Shown here: in pieces, positions 1 to 9,156 of the stretch
Layout of the letters: each line of letters begins with the position of its first letter
Position numbering within the stretch: the first letter of the stretch is position 1
Assembly (NCBI GenBank): GCA_039810585.1
Contig: JBDHXF010000012.1
Coordinates: 5,525-69,524 of the forward strand
Direction of reading: 5' to 3'
Source of the DNA: JBBATK01 sp039810585
Lineage (GTDB): Bacteria > Bacteroidota > Ignavibacteria > Kapaibacteriales > NICIL-2
Length of the DNA: 64,000 nucleotides
Program-made: the position numbers and the translations under genes
The notes under the pieces: model-generated
Databases searched by the model: none
The model's input: the letters and a program-made list of their open reading frames with translations, nothing else
What the model was told of the DNA's origin: nothing

Positions 1-948
1 GGTTAAGTGAATGGAATAGGCAAAGGCCAAATAATGCAAGCTGTCGCGTGAGAACCTCGTGGTGCCCTGGTTTTCAAATTTCTGGAGCCAAGCCTGGCGG
101 AGGTTTGGTGTCTGATCTGCCCACACGACCGATGCAAAGCGATAGCCGTTACGATCGGCTTGCCAGATCTTGGGGGCGGTGGTATTAAAACGACCATTCA
201 ACGGCGCTTCTTTGAGAGCCAGCTTGTGAGCACTGAAGTACCACATGGCGGTGAGGGATTGTCCGGTGCAATGCCCAAAATTGGCGATGTACGAGCCATA
301 GTTTGTGAATTCCCAATCGTCAATTCCGGGATGGAATCCCGATTCCTGTGCCTCGAAGAGCTTGTCTGCCTGTACGGAGCTCACTAAAAGGTCCACCCAC
401 TTGACCGCTGCCTGCACACCAATTCCCTTGCTCACCGTCTGTAGCGCGGTGCCGGAGAAGTGTCGTGTGGCGAGGACTACATTATGATCGTTGATGGCAA
501 CAACCGGTATGCCCTCCAGCTCACCGGTCTGTTCGTCATAGTAAAATCCCATGGCGAAATGTCCTTGCGGTACCTCGCAGGGAATGGTCAAGGTCATCAC
601 GGAATCGGCGTAAGCGCCTCCGTTGTCGATGCGGATCAGCGGTGTGATCGGATGAAAGTCGGCACCGAAGGTATGACTGGAAATAGCAGCTTCCGAAATG
701 CTAAAGCTGCAGCCTGTACGGTAGGCACCGGACGGAACATCGATTTTGAATCCGGTCAAATCTCCGGTCGTGATTTGGACGGAACCACCACCGGAACCAA
801 CGTAGCCATTTCCGGCAACGGTGACCGTGCCGAAATTGATGGTACCGCTGCCGTCGGGGGTGACAGGATTGTTGTCGTTCTTCGGACAGCCGTTGAAAAA
901 TACCAAAGCCGCAAAAGCGAGAATATTCGATACAATGAAGCGTTTCAT
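1..948 (-). CDS. Lipoprotein of unknown function, 3' end outside window (partial)
   Basis: This frame is open from an ATG at 948 to the window edge, 316 codons without a stop, so the C-terminus is missing. A GGAG ribosome binding site lies about 6 bases before the ATG. The N-terminus is a lipoprotein signal (MKRF, a hydrophobic stretch, then FFNGC with Cys at about residue 21), followed by an Asn- and Gly-rich linker, so the protein is probably anchored in a membrane. The second half contains GHCTGQSLTAMWYF, a Cys in a G-x-C-x-G-x-S setting reminiscent of papain-like or transglutaminase-like secreted proteins. I cannot identify the matching His and Asp, so a protease role is only a guess. No T9SS domain can be seen because the end is cut off. 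Confidence 0.8.
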   Translation of the reverse strand, partial: MKRFIVSNILAFAALVFFNGCPKNDNNPVTPDGSGTINFGTVTVAGNGYVGSGGGSVQITTGDLTGFKIDVPSGAYRTGCSFSISEAAISSHTFGADFHPITPLIRIDNGGAYADSVMTLTIPCEVPQGHFAMGFYYDEQTGELEGIPVVAINDHNVVLATRHFSGTALQTVSKGIGVQAAVKWVDLLVSSVQADKLFEAQESGFHPGIDDWEFTNYGSYIANFGHCTGQSLTAMWYFSAHKLALKEAPLNGRFNTTAPKIWQADRNGYRFASVVWADQTPNLRQAWLQKFENQGTTRFSRDSLHYLAFAYSIHLT

Positions 949-1113
949 AGCAGCTCCCAAATGTGAGTTGAGATGCTTGAAACTAGGGAAGTGACGAAAA
1001 GGTGGGCATGACCGACGTCATGGCTCGTGAGGATACTGATCAGTTCCTCTTGCTACGAAAAGCGAAATTGAACATGAACTTTATTCCGATGAAAGACGAA
1101 GTCGCACATCCAC

Positions 1114-1141
1114 GGCAGGGTGTTGATTCTTACACCCTGCC
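1114..1141. terminator. Strong hairpin downstream of the first VOC gene
   Basis: GGCAGGGTGT and ACACCCTGCC form a 10-bp perfect stem with an 8-base loop between two minus-strand genes. There is no long T tract, so it could be an attenuated terminator or an mRNA 3' end stabiliser. Confidence 0.5.
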
Positions 1142-1175
1142 GAAGAGATGCACGACAATTGACGAGAAATGTTCG

Positions 1176-1565
1176 TCAAGCCATCAAGGGCTGAAGTAAG
1201 CTGAGACGGTTGCCTTCGGTGTCGTTGAACGACACATAATGACCCACGCCCGGAATCAACATAGGTTCGCCAAGAACCTGTCCGCCGTTGGCGTTGACGC
1301 GTTGCATGCCTTCTTGGATGTCCGGAACAAAGACGACCACAGAAGTACCAACGCCGGGTGCGGCGTTCTTGGGGAAGAAACCACCGTTAATGGTGCCTGG
1401 CTTTGTGACCATGTTGTTTTCGTCAGTTTCCGTTGTGGCCGCTGTGATATAGTGGCCCATTTCTTCGCCGAATACGTTCATCTTCCAGCCGAACGTGGCG
1501 GCATAAAACGCATTGATGCGCTCAGCATTTTCGTAAGGCATTTCAAAGTGTACAACCGGGTTCAT
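1176..1565 (-). CDS. VOC (glyoxalase/bleomycin-resistance-like) family protein
   Basis: A 129-residue protein with the single betaalphabetabetabeta-type VOC layout. It opens with MNPVVHFEMPYENAERINAFYAATFGW, typical of COG3324-like lactoylglutathione-lyase relatives, and ends with the usual VGHYVSFNDTEGNRLSLLQ strand that carries a metal-site-type Glu or Asp. Members bind a metal or small ligand and act on diverse substrates, so the substrate cannot be stated. The start is supported by AAGGA seven bases before the ATG. It stands alone, with a strong hairpin just downstream. A second unrelated VOC gene is at 9835-10212. Confidence 0.85.
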   Translation of the reverse strand: MNPVVHFEMPYENAERINAFYAATFGWKMNVFGEEMGHYITAATTETDENNMVTKPGTINGGFFPKNAAPGVGTSVVVFVPDIQEGMQRVNANGGQVLGEPMLIPGVGHYVSFNDTEGNRLSLLQPLMA

Positions 1566-1698
1566 GCAAGGATCCTTAAAGTAAATGTGAAAAAGTGTGA
1601 GTAAGAGACAAGTGAGAGAGAAGACCTGAAGACGCTAATCTAAGGTGCACGGCGCGCTCGGCGGCGGGGTGTTATCAACACTTGAATTAAGCGGGGCT

Positions 1699-2433
1699 CT
1701 AACGAATAAAGGCAAGGAGATCTGCCTCCAGAGCGCAGTGCAGGCTTATTCTTGTTACGTTCTCGTCGACCTCGGGACCGCTGCTGCCAAATAGGCCGGG
1801 TCCGCCATAAAGGTATTTTGAGCAGAAATCCACAGCAAATTCCGGTCGGATCGCGACGGCTTTGTGCAAGGGAATGAGGGCTCCACAGCCAATCATGGAA
1901 TAGGAATCACTGCCTCCGAATAATTTGAACACCTGCCCGTGATTGCCGAAGAGATAGGGAACATAGGGTAGGTTCTCAAACGGCATGTTCAGGGTGGCCA
2001 TGAAACAAAACATTCCTGTGTTTGGATGGGAGGACCAGACGTCATTCGAGGACAAAGCAAAAGCAATTCCGCCCCACCTCCCGATGTGGAGGCCCAGTTC
2101 TGCACGAACGCCTTGGGGCCAACCCCATCCCGCGGCAATCCAAGGCGACCATGAGATATTGTCCCACACAGTCCGTGGAGCATTGTGCTCTGGCGCTGTC
2201 TGCGTTTGAATCGCATTGGAATCTTGGCCATGTTCACTCAACATCGCGACTGCAATGTGATGGTGGTGTTGCGAGGATTCAGACACTGAAGCCGGTGCGA
2301 AGCACCATGATAATGAGTCATCTTGACGACTCACGTGAGCAAACAATTCTGAACAAATAGGAGTGGATGGGGGCAGGTCTTGTGCCCGGAGAGTGCCCAG
2401 ACATAGTGCCAAGGCAAGAGCGGAGTATTTCAT
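1699..2433 (-). CDS. Exported protein of unknown function
   Basis: The chosen start is the ATG at 2433, which follows a GGAGG site. The frame continues open upstream to 2658, but there it overlaps the preceding gene. From this start the product is 244 residues with a signal peptide (MKYSALALALCLGTLRAQ). A His-rich stretch follows (SSQHHHHIAVAM). The C-terminal half has alternating aromatic/Gly segments (WSPWIAAGWGWPQGVRAELGLHIG and similar) that look like transmembrane beta strands, so a small outer-membrane barrel is possible. It is the last of four consecutive minus-strand genes for exported proteins. I recognise no family. Confidence 0.7.
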   Translation of the reverse strand: MKYSALALALCLGTLRAQDLPPSTPICSELFAHVSRQDDSLSWCFAPASVSESSQHHHHIAVAMLSEHGQDSNAIQTQTAPEHNAPRTVWDNISWSPWIAAGWGWPQGVRAELGLHIGRWGGIAFALSSNDVWSSHPNTGMFCFMATLNMPFENLPYVPYLFGNHGQVFKLFGGSDSYSMIGCGALIPLHKAVAIRPEFAVDFCSKYLYGGPGLFGSSGPEVDENVTRISLHCALEADLLAFIR

Positions 2434-2510
2434 CGAAGCCTCCGATGACAATGAACCGACATGGTGATCAGAGCACGAGTGCATTGCTGCCTCTGATGCG
2501 CACCCGGCTT

Positions 2511-3224
2511 TTACTGCGTTGTCGTTGCGTCGTGCAACGCTTGTAAATCGTTGCTGAGGCCGTTTCGTAGGTACTCGGCAAACAAGATAGAGACCTGACC
2601 CAGCCCCTGCGACAACATCGGATGACACTCCGCTTGGATGCTGTTGCGAACGGTCCACCGAGCCTGCGCTGCGTTGTCATAGAGACTCAGCGCAGTATTT
2701 GCCTTGATTAGCATCGAGCGCTGCGGATCGGCTCTGTGATTCCAACGACCGTGACTATCATACCGTCCATCCGGCTGCGACGAACGTATGTTAGATATGC
2801 GGAGAACCATAACATTCGGACAACGGAATTCGTGACTCACGACGAGAATTGCCTTCTCCAGACTCATGGCAGGCATCGATTCTAAAAGCGAATCCGCGTA
2901 GTACGTGCCAACGATTCGAGTTTCCGGATACTTGCTTTGCAGCTCCGCATAGAGTTGGTCGTTCAAGGTATCGGCGATCTCGTCTACCGATGGAACCATT
3001 GCATTGTATGGCTGATCGAGCCAACGTGGTATGCATCGACTGTCATCACCATCGAGAATAAAAGGCAGCAGAACGACCGATCCATTGATACGTGCACTTT
3101 CGCCGCTTCGACACTCAACCTCCAAGCCCCTGTACACCATACTGCAGCCATTCGTGAATACGGCAATTGCGCTTATCACACAAAGGACGATCACACGGAT
3201 CTGCTTTCGTGGTATGCTAATCAT
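2511..3224 (-). CDS. Lipoprotein of unknown function
   Basis: A 237-residue protein starting MISIPRKQIRVIV with a hydrophobic core ending in FTNGC, a lipobox with Cys at residue 27. The body contains segments such as NDQLYAELQSKYPETRIVGTYYADSLL and VVSHEFRCPNVMVLRISNIRSSQPDGRYD, which resemble the fold of lipoproteins that assemble a value from paired alpha/beta units (CsgG/TolB-N-like), but no diagnostic motif is visible. The gene is followed after 77 bases by the exported-protein gene at 1699-2433 and may be co-transcribed with it. No strong ribosome binding site precedes the ATG, so the start rests on the signal sequence. Confidence 0.7.
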   Translation of the reverse strand: MISIPRKQIRVIVLCVISAIAVFTNGCSMVYRGLEVECRSGESARINGSVVLLPFILDGDDSRCIPRWLDQPYNAMVPSVDEIADTLNDQLYAELQSKYPETRIVGTYYADSLLESMPAMSLEKAILVVSHEFRCPNVMVLRISNIRSSQPDGRYDSHGRWNHRADPQRSMLIKANTALSLYDNAAQARWTVRNSIQAECHPMLSQGLGQVSILFAEYLRNGLSNDLQALHDATTTQ

Positions 3225-3375
3225 AGGCGAGAATTGGTCGATTGTTGTCGAGAAATCGGATCGGGCGCATTGTGTGGGCTCAATAAGACAATTCGACGAG
3301 CACTACCCAACGCATTCAAAAATACGCAGGGCATGAAGCTCGGTGTGTGCGGTTTGTGTGTTTTCCTGACGAGTG

Positions 3376-3801
3376 TCAGGGTAGTTTTTCGAGGTAGGTA
3401 TCCGTTTCGAGTCTGATCTCCGGAACCTTGCGGCCGGACTCCTCGTGACCACGCAGCATGTAGAGCATTCCGCTCTGATGCTCGTAGTAGCTGTTGAAAT
3501 CGCCGTATTGTGTGTGTTGATAAAACACGATTTCTGCTTGAGAGCCAATGTCCCATCGACCATGCGTGACGCCTTGCATTGGATCCTGTGCGGTGGAATC
3601 GATACCCCAAATGAAAGTGCTATCCGCCAACAGTTGGACATAGGTAGGATGCGGTTGGGCTTTTGGTCCGCTTACGGCTACGCTTAGCTTCCACATGCCC
3701 ACGAATACGCTGCGTGAGGTTGGCATTTCGGTTTGTGCCCGACTCGAAACAACAGCTGTGAGCAACATCAGAAGGCTGGTCAGGAACAGGTTTGTTTTCA
3801 T
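3376..3801 (-). CDS. Small exported protein, lipocalin/META-like size, unknown function
   Basis: A 141-residue product with a clear signal peptide ending in SSRAQ. The mature part has the pattern MWKLSVAVSG ... YVQLLADSTFIWGIDS ... GRWDIGSQAEIVFY, alternating strands that resemble small calycin/lipocalin-like domains in which a disposition against a reference 'work-up' strand is repeated. This resemblance is by eye only. It sits between two other minus-strand exported-protein genes, 151 bases from the lipoprotein gene start. The function is unknown. Confidence 0.65.
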   Translation of the reverse strand: MKTNLFLTSLLMLLTAVVSSRAQTEMPTSRSVFVGMWKLSVAVSGPKAQPHPTYVQLLADSTFIWGIDSTAQDPMQGVTHGRWDIGSQAEIVFYQHTQYGDFNSYYEHQSGMLYMLRGHEESGRKVPEIRLETDTYLEKLP

Positions 3802-3965
3802 GAGCTTGTCAATTAGAGTTCGAATTGATCCGTGAGTAATCGTAGGAGTGGAACCAATCGGAAAAGATTACACGGACTCGACGACTTTATGTGGATCTGC
3901 GCTCCGCGCTCTCACAAATTCGCACAGTGTTCGATGACTACGGTGTCTACAGCCACAATACGCTC

Positions 3966-4976
3966 CTAAAATTTTCCCGCATCGAAGAAATAAAGACGAT
4001 CGCCATCGGTGCTGAGAAGCCACACTTTGCCGTCGTGTCGCAAATGCTGACTCAGGAAATACCTTTTGTAGGCGCCGGACTGAGAGTCTGCCACTGCGTG
4101 TGCGATATAGCTTCCGGGCACGGAAATGATTTTTCGCTGAATAACATTTGCCTCGTGCAACGATAGATTTTCCAGTGTCAGGTTGAGGTCACCAGCTGGC
4201 GTTGGGCTGTCGGCGTGAAGGAGAGTGACGAAATCGTTCGAAAAATCCACGAGCCGAGTCTCATCATTGACGTTGACACTAATTCGCTCCGCTCGCTTTG
4301 TCTTTGGAGTGTACATCAACGAGCCATGTGAAAAACACGCGAGAATTTTGCTGTTGTTCACCGCGATTTGTCCGCCTATAGCTCCGGTGACAACCGGTAA
4401 GATGTGATCGGTGGTAAACAATACCTCCATACTACCGGTGATTGTTACACGATATCCAAGTGCAATGGTGTTTTTTTCCGGGGACGCGGCGGCACGAACA
4501 TAGAGAGAGTAAATGTTCGAGGAATCGTCTACGGCCAGTGCGTTGCCGGGAAAGGCTTTGGCTTTCCAGACAATGCTCTTATTCCTAATTCGAGCAACGA
4601 TGTCATGTCGCTGCAGGTCAATGCCCTTCACAAACACATCCGTTGACCTCGTGTCCGCAACGATTGCATCGATGCGCTGGAAGTCCGTTGCCAAGTCAAT
4701 CCGAACCACAGACGTGGAATCGAACCTCATGGCATAGACATCCGTCCCGCAAACGATATAGCTATACTCGGAAGATTTCGTAGCTCCTCTGGCGATCGAT
4801 TGTTCGCTATGTTTTTGCGCGTAGCAGCACACTGCCTGACCCTGCTGCGGATGAGGCAACGAGCGACACTGCGATGTCTGAAAATTCAGATTCGATACTA
4901 ACGTGATTTCCTTTGGTTGAGCCTGCAGACTTGTCACCACGAGGAGACACACCCCGAACGCAGCCCTTCGTATCAT
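3966..4976 (-). CDS. Exported protein, possible beta-propeller, unknown function
   Basis: The start is uncertain: ATGs at 5000, 4988 and 4976 are all in frame. I chose 4976 because it places MIRRAAFGVCLLVVTSLQAQ, a good signal peptide, at the N-terminus; the product is then 336 residues. Repeating units such as YSYIVCGTDVYAMRFD, ALAVDDSSNIYSLYVR, KILACFSHGSLMYTP and KVWLLSTDGDRLYFFD have the character of beta-propeller blades, with short strands and GD/DG turns. There is no obvious T9SS sorting domain. It is the first of four minus-strand exported-protein genes. No family is recognised. Confidence 0.65.
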   Translation of the reverse strand: MIRRAAFGVCLLVVTSLQAQPKEITLVSNLNFQTSQCRSLPHPQQGQAVCCYAQKHSEQSIARGATKSSEYSYIVCGTDVYAMRFDSTSVVRIDLATDFQRIDAIVADTRSTDVFVKGIDLQRHDIVARIRNKSIVWKAKAFPGNALAVDDSSNIYSLYVRAAASPEKNTIALGYRVTITGSMEVLFTTDHILPVVTGAIGGQIAVNNSKILACFSHGSLMYTPKTKRAERISVNVNDETRLVDFSNDFVTLLHADSPTPAGDLNLTLENLSLHEANVIQRKIISVPGSYIAHAVADSQSGAYKRYFLSQHLRHDGKVWLLSTDGDRLYFFDAGKF

Positions 4977-5167
4977 TCTGCCGTCCATGCCTAAACCCAT
5001 TGTTAGAGACTACTTCCATGTGCCGAGACCTGCAATGATACGGCATCGGCATTCACTCTGCGGCATGGATATGGAAGGACTTTTACACCATTCGGTACAG
5101 AGGTCTCCACTACACCGTTGGCTTCGCGAGGATGTGCTCTCTTAGAACTGCCCTGTGCGGTCTTGCA

Positions 5168-5662
5168 TCAGTACCCAAGTTCTTGCAATGCTTCCGCCAG
5201 TCGTCGCAAGCGTTCGCTTAAGAATTCATCATCCTTTCGTAGCTGCTCATCGAAAATCTCGATGTCTTCCGCGATGCGTGGGTTCTCAGTTGCCAGGTGA
5301 ATATTCATGGCGTGTCCTTGCAACGCAATCTGGGCTACTCGCGGCGTCTTCAAGTGCTCCTCTGTGCTTGCACGGTACCGCTCCACAAAGAACTTCTTGG
5401 ACTTGCAAATCATGATTGCCAAGTCCAGGACGCGGTGCAGGGGCAATTCCTCCGATTGACGGGACCACTTCTCTCCCGTGTAGCGCCATACTTTCGCCGA
5501 TAATTCTCGGTAATTGCGCCGGTCACTCCACTGCGCTAACCCAATCGACAAGCCCTTTGCATCGGTGTTTTGCGCATGACGGCCATCGATTGACGTGTAG
5601 TCATCCACTACCACCACCGGTTTGTGCTTCAAAGTATGCGGCACCTTGCTCGAATCTTCCAT
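5168..5662 (-). CDS. DUF6530-like protein
   Basis: A 164-residue soluble protein starting at the ATG at 5662, preceded by an AGGA site; an in-frame TTG at 5689 is a weaker alternative. Motifs KPVVVVDDYTSIDGRHAQNTDAKGLSIGLAQWSDRR and VWRYTGEKWSRQSEELPLHRVLDLAIMI match what I remember of the DUF6530 family, whose function is not known. A charged coiled helix (EDIEIFDEQLRKDDEFLSERLRRL) closes the protein. The gene stands alone. Its promoter region holds an array of alternating TAGTA/TACTA half-sites ending about 35 bases upstream of the ATG, so expression is probably under specific repressor or activator control. Confidence 0.75.
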   Translation of the reverse strand: MEDSSKVPHTLKHKPVVVVDDYTSIDGRHAQNTDAKGLSIGLAQWSDRRNYRELSAKVWRYTGEKWSRQSEELPLHRVLDLAIMICKSKKFFVERYRASTEEHLKTPRVAQIALQGHAMNIHLATENPRIAEDIEIFDEQLRKDDEFLSERLRRLAEALQELGY

Positions 5663-5696
5663 CGTTGTATTCCTAAAGTACTCGTTCAATTACATG

Positions 5697-5757
5697 TACC
5701 TACGCAGTACGCTACTAAAATAGTACTTTACTAACGTAGTACGCTACTAAAGTAGTA
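5697..5757. promoter_or_regulatory. Array of alternating TACTA/TAGTA half-sites, 8-bp period
   Basis: Half-sites start every 8 bases at 5697, 5705, 5713, 5721, 5729, 5737, 5745 and 5753: TACCT, CAGTA, TACTA, TAGTA, TACTA, TAGTA, TACTA, TAGTA, separated by 3-base spacers (ACG, CGC, AAA, CTT, ACG, CGC, AAG). The last six are perfect. TACTA is the reverse complement of TAGTA, so each neighbouring pair forms an inverted repeat. The array lies 35 bases upstream of the DUF6530-like start, exactly where a promoter is expected. Confidence 0.7.
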
Positions 5758-5818
5758 AAATATTCTTCTATGTGCCAAATATCGAAATATTCGAAGCTTT
5801 TGTCGAACTCACTCAAAA

Positions 5819-5868
5819 AAGCGAGCCACTCGCTTGGTCGTCGTTTAGGCTAAGCGAGTGGCTCGCTT
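5819..5868. repeat. Paired 17-bp hairpin repeat (copy 1)
   Basis: AAGCGAGCCACTCGCTT at 5819-5835 and its exact reverse complement at 5852-5868, separated by 16 bases. Each 17-mer is itself a 7-bp stem with a 3-base loop. The same pair recurs at 20474-20554. Confidence 0.85.
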
Positions 5869-5924
5869 GTTCAGGAAACGCTCGTTTTCGTGGCATGGGA
5901 ATTCAGGCGAAAGTCCTTCATACA

Positions 5925-5957
5925 TAAAAAAACGGGATACGTTTTCACGCATCCCGT
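5925..5957 (-). terminator. Rho-independent terminator of katG
   Basis: Read on the minus strand, ACGGGATGCG is followed by a short loop and its partner CGTATCCCGT, then a run of seven T, 31 bases after the katG stop codon. One pair in the stem is mismatched or wobble. Confidence 0.85.
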
Positions 5958-5987
5958 CTTTCATCTATAGCCTGTTCGCTCGCTCTT

Positions 5988-8162
5988 CTAGAGCTCGAAT
6001 CTGTCCAACATCATCACTTTGGTCCACGCAGCAGCAAAGTCGTTTATGAACTTTGTCTGTCCATCTGCACTTGCATACACTTCAGCCAAGGATCGCAGGA
6101 TGGAGTTCGAACCGAAGAGCAGATCGACTCGCGTGCCGGTCCACTTCTTCGCACCTGTTTTGCGGTCGAAGCCCTCATACAATCCGGAATCCGGACCGGC
6201 GGATTTCCATTCCGTTCCCATGTCGAGAAGGTTGACGAAGAAGTCGTTCGTAAGATTTCCAACACTCTTGGTGAAGACGCCATGCGTGTTTCCGTTCGTA
6301 GCACCAAGCACACGCAGTCCGCCGACAAGTGCGGTCATCTCCGGTGCGCTGAGCGTGAGTAGCTGAGCGCGGTCCACCAGTAGCTCCTCTGCGCAGACGC
6401 TGAACTTGCCCTTGAGATAATTGCGGAAGCCGTCGGCAACCGGCTCGAGAACGGCGAACGATTCCACATCGGTTTGCTCTTGGGTGGCGTCCATACGACC
6501 CGGCGTGAACGGCACATGCAGTGTATGTCCGGCTTTGCGGGCAGCTTCTTCTACGGCGGCGCAGCCGGCGAGAATAATGATGTCAGCGAGCGATACTTTT
6601 TTACTGCTCTGCGAAGCATTGAATTCCTGTTGGATCTTCTCGAGTGTTGCCAGAACCTTTGAGAGGACAGCCGGTTGGTTGACCGCCCAGTCCTTCTGCG
6701 GAGCCAGACGAATGCGTGCGCCGTTAGCACCACCGCGCTTATCGGAGCCGCGGAATGTTGAGGCGGAGGCCCAAGCGGTGCTGACGAGATCCGAGATACT
6801 CAAGCCGGATGCGAGGATTCGTTTTTTGAGATCGGCCACATCGCTGTCGCTGACGAGTTCGTGGTCGACGGCAGGGATGGGATCTTGCCAGATCAATTCT
6901 TCGGTCGGAACTTCCGGTCCTAAGTAGCGCGAACGCGGACCCATATCACGATGGGTCAGCTTAAACCATGCACGGGCAAAAGCATCGGCGAACTGGTCGG
7001 GATGCTCCATGAAACGACGTGAGATTTTCTCATACGCCGGATCGAAACGCAGCGATAAATCGGTGGTAAGCATCGTCGGTTGGTGCTTCTTGGAGGCATC
7101 GTGCGCATCGGGGATGGTACCGGCGCCGGCGTTGTCTTTAGGACGCCATTGTTGTGCTCCGGCAGGACTGTGGAACAGTTCCCACTCGTAGCCAAAGAGG
7201 TGTTCGAAGAAGTCATTCGACCACTTGGCGGGCGTCTTTGTCCACGTTACTTCGAGTCCGCTGGTAATGGTATCGTCACCATTCCCACTGCCGAAACTGT
7301 TAGCCCAACCAAGTCCCTGAGCCTCCAACTCTGCAGCTTCCGGTTCAGGGCCGACATGATTCACGCCGGCTGCGCCGTGCGCTTTGCCAAAGGTGTGACC
7401 ACCGGCGATGAGGGCAACCGTTTCCTCGTCGTTCATGGCCATGCGCGCAAAAGTCTCGCGAATATCACGAGCTGCAAGGACGGGATCTGCCTTTCCGTTC
7501 GGTCCTTCCGGGTTTACATAGATCAAACCCATCTGCACGGCTGCCAGGGGGTTTTCCAAATCGCGATCGCCGCTGTAGCGCTCGTCGTCAAGCCACTTCT
7601 TTTCGGCGCCCCAATAGATATCCTTTTCCGGTTCCCAGATATCAACGCGGCCGCCGGCAAAGCCAAAGGTCTTGAAGCCCATGGTTTCCAGAGCCACGTT
7701 GCCTGTGAGGATCATGAGGTCAGCCCATGAAATCTTCTGACCATACTTCTGCTTGATGGGCCAGAGCAGACGACGAGCCTTGTCGAGGTTCACGTTGTCC
7801 GGCCAACTGTTCAGAGGCGCAAAGCGCTGCGATCCGTTACCTCCGCCGCCACGACCGTCGCCCGTGCGGTAGGTGCCGGCGCTGTGCCACGCCATGCGGA
7901 TGAAGAGGGGACCGTAGTGACCAAAGTCTGCCGGCCACCAGTCTTGCGAATCTGTCATCAGCGCTGCCAGATCTTTCTTCAACGCCTCGTAGTCGAGGGT
8001 GGCAAATTCAGCGGCATAATCGAAGTCGGCCGACATCGGCGTCGTCTTTTCCGATTGCTGACTTAAGATATCGAGGTTCAATTGATTCGGCCACCAATCG
8101 CGGTTAGCCGTGCCGGCTGTGGCGTTGGACATGTGGGCATGATGCGGACATTTCTCGCTCAT
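5988..8162 (-). CDS. katG: Catalase-peroxidase KatG
   Basis: A 724-residue bifunctional haem enzyme that disproportionates hydrogen peroxide and oxidises small donors; it is the usual length of the family. The N-terminal haem domain has the distal-site motif MAWHSAGTYRTGDGRGG (Arg, Trp, His), the tyrosine segment MGLIYVNPEGPNG of the Met-Tyr-Trp adduct, and the proximal-His motif GGHTFGKAHG. The duplicated, haem-free C-terminal domain is present (STAWASASTFRGSDKRGGANGARIRL). There is no signal peptide, so it is cytoplasmic. GGAG precedes the ATG, a TATTTTTG box lies 59-66 bases upstream and a strong terminator follows, so it is a single-gene transcript. It indicates exposure to oxygen or peroxide. 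Confidence 0.98.
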   Translation of the reverse strand: MSEKCPHHAHMSNATAGTANRDWWPNQLNLDILSQQSEKTTPMSADFDYAAEFATLDYEALKKDLAALMTDSQDWWPADFGHYGPLFIRMAWHSAGTYRTGDGRGGGGNGSQRFAPLNSWPDNVNLDKARRLLWPIKQKYGQKISWADLMILTGNVALETMGFKTFGFAGGRVDIWEPEKDIYWGAEKKWLDDERYSGDRDLENPLAAVQMGLIYVNPEGPNGKADPVLAARDIRETFARMAMNDEETVALIAGGHTFGKAHGAAGVNHVGPEPEAAELEAQGLGWANSFGSGNGDDTITSGLEVTWTKTPAKWSNDFFEHLFGYEWELFHSPAGAQQWRPKDNAGAGTIPDAHDASKKHQPTMLTTDLSLRFDPAYEKISRRFMEHPDQFADAFARAWFKLTHRDMGPRSRYLGPEVPTEELIWQDPIPAVDHELVSDSDVADLKKRILASGLSISDLVSTAWASASTFRGSDKRGGANGARIRLAPQKDWAVNQPAVLSKVLATLEKIQQEFNASQSSKKVSLADIIILAGCAAVEEAARKAGHTLHVPFTPGRMDATQEQTDVESFAVLEPVADGFRNYLKGKFSVCAEELLVDRAQLLTLSAPEMTALVGGLRVLGATNGNTHGVFTKSVGNLTNDFFVNLLDMGTEWKSAGPDSGLYEGFDRKTGAKKWTGTRVDLLFGSNSILRSLAEVYASADGQTKFINDFAAAWTKVMMLDRFEL

Positions 8163-8220
8163 AAAAGCTCTCCTTTCGTGTTCTGTGAATAGGTGTGTAG
8201 AATGTGTTTCGAGTGGAATA

Positions 8221-8228
8221 CAAAAATA
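8221..8228 (-). promoter_or_regulatory. Putative Bacteroidota-type -7 box of katG
   Basis: TATTTTTG on the minus strand matches the TAnnTTTG box of Bacteroidota sigma-A promoters, 59 bases before the katG ATG. No clean TTTG -33 box is obvious. Confidence 0.5.
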
Positions 8229-8384
8229 CGGCGCTCATTGCGAGGCTGTATTCCCCAAGTATCCACAGGGGGGTGTGTAGTGGAATGATAACCACCGTGC
8301 TTTCAAACGCACAGGGTAAATCTCCAACGCAGTGATAGACACGACGGGAAAGCAAAGCACCTAGTGTGTCACAGGATGCAACGC

Positions 8385-8945
8385 TCAAACGGCAAGCATC
8401 GCCCTGAAGCCACGCGCTGCATAGTAGGATTCAGCGCCATTATGGTAGGTGAACACGGCATCGTAGCGACGGTCGCAAAACAGCGCACCACCCAAGTCGC
8501 GAATGGCAGGCGGTGTGAGAATCCAACTGGATGTTTTGCAATCGAAGGCGCCGAGGCTTTGAAGGTGACGGTACGAGGCTTCGTCCAAGAGCTGCACTCC
8601 CATTTCGGCTGCGAGATCCATGGCGGAATTCGCCGGCTTGTGCTCCTTCCGCGCATCGAGTGCAGCGCGGTCGTAACAGAGACTGCGTCGTTCTTTCGGA
8701 CTCTCCGCCGCACAATCCACAAAGAGAATTTTCTCACTTGCGGCCTCACGGCCGATCACGTCAGGCTCCCCGCCGCTACGCTCCATCTGCTCGAGCGACC
8801 ACAGCGCACTTGGGTTCGATTCAAGACGTTCGACAACGTCAGCCCAGTCAATACCCTTGTGACGGGACATGTGATTGGTGAAGCGTTGTTCCAGATTCCT
8901 TAGCAGTTCAGATTTCTGAGCCGCGTTCAGTGTTTTTTTTGCCAT
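8385..8945 (-). CDS. DUF4256 domain protein
   Basis: A 186-residue cytoplasmic protein from the ATG at 8945 (the frame is open 20 codons further upstream, but MAKKTLNAAQKSELL is the family-like start). It ends in the segment KTSSWILTPPAIRDLGGALFCDRRYDAVFTYHNGAESYYAARGFR, which is highly characteristic of DUF4256. An early segment KGIDWADVVERLESNPSALWSLEQMERSGGEPDVIG also fits. The family has no known activity. The gene stands alone between katG and a divergent SRPBCC gene; a near-match -7 box (TATTATTG at 8969-8976) lies just upstream. Confidence 0.88.
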   Translation of the reverse strand: MAKKTLNAAQKSELLRNLEQRFTNHMSRHKGIDWADVVERLESNPSALWSLEQMERSGGEPDVIGREAASEKILFVDCAAESPKERRSLCYDRAALDARKEHKPANSAMDLAAEMGVQLLDEASYRHLQSLGAFDCKTSSWILTPPAIRDLGGALFCDRRYDAVFTYHNGAESYYAARGFRAMLAV

Positions 8946-9156
8946 GTGTTCTTCTTCTGATGAATCTTCAATAATACGATTCTCGCTGCACATGCTCATC
9001 AACACACGACCATCATGTCACTACGAGGATCGACGCACGCGTCGCACAACTTCTCACACACTACAAACTCGAACGAAGGGGAATGCAGGATCTTAGCTAT
9101 TGTTGCAACAGCTCAGCCGAGCGTATCTCTCCCAAATTCTATTCACTTCTATTGGT

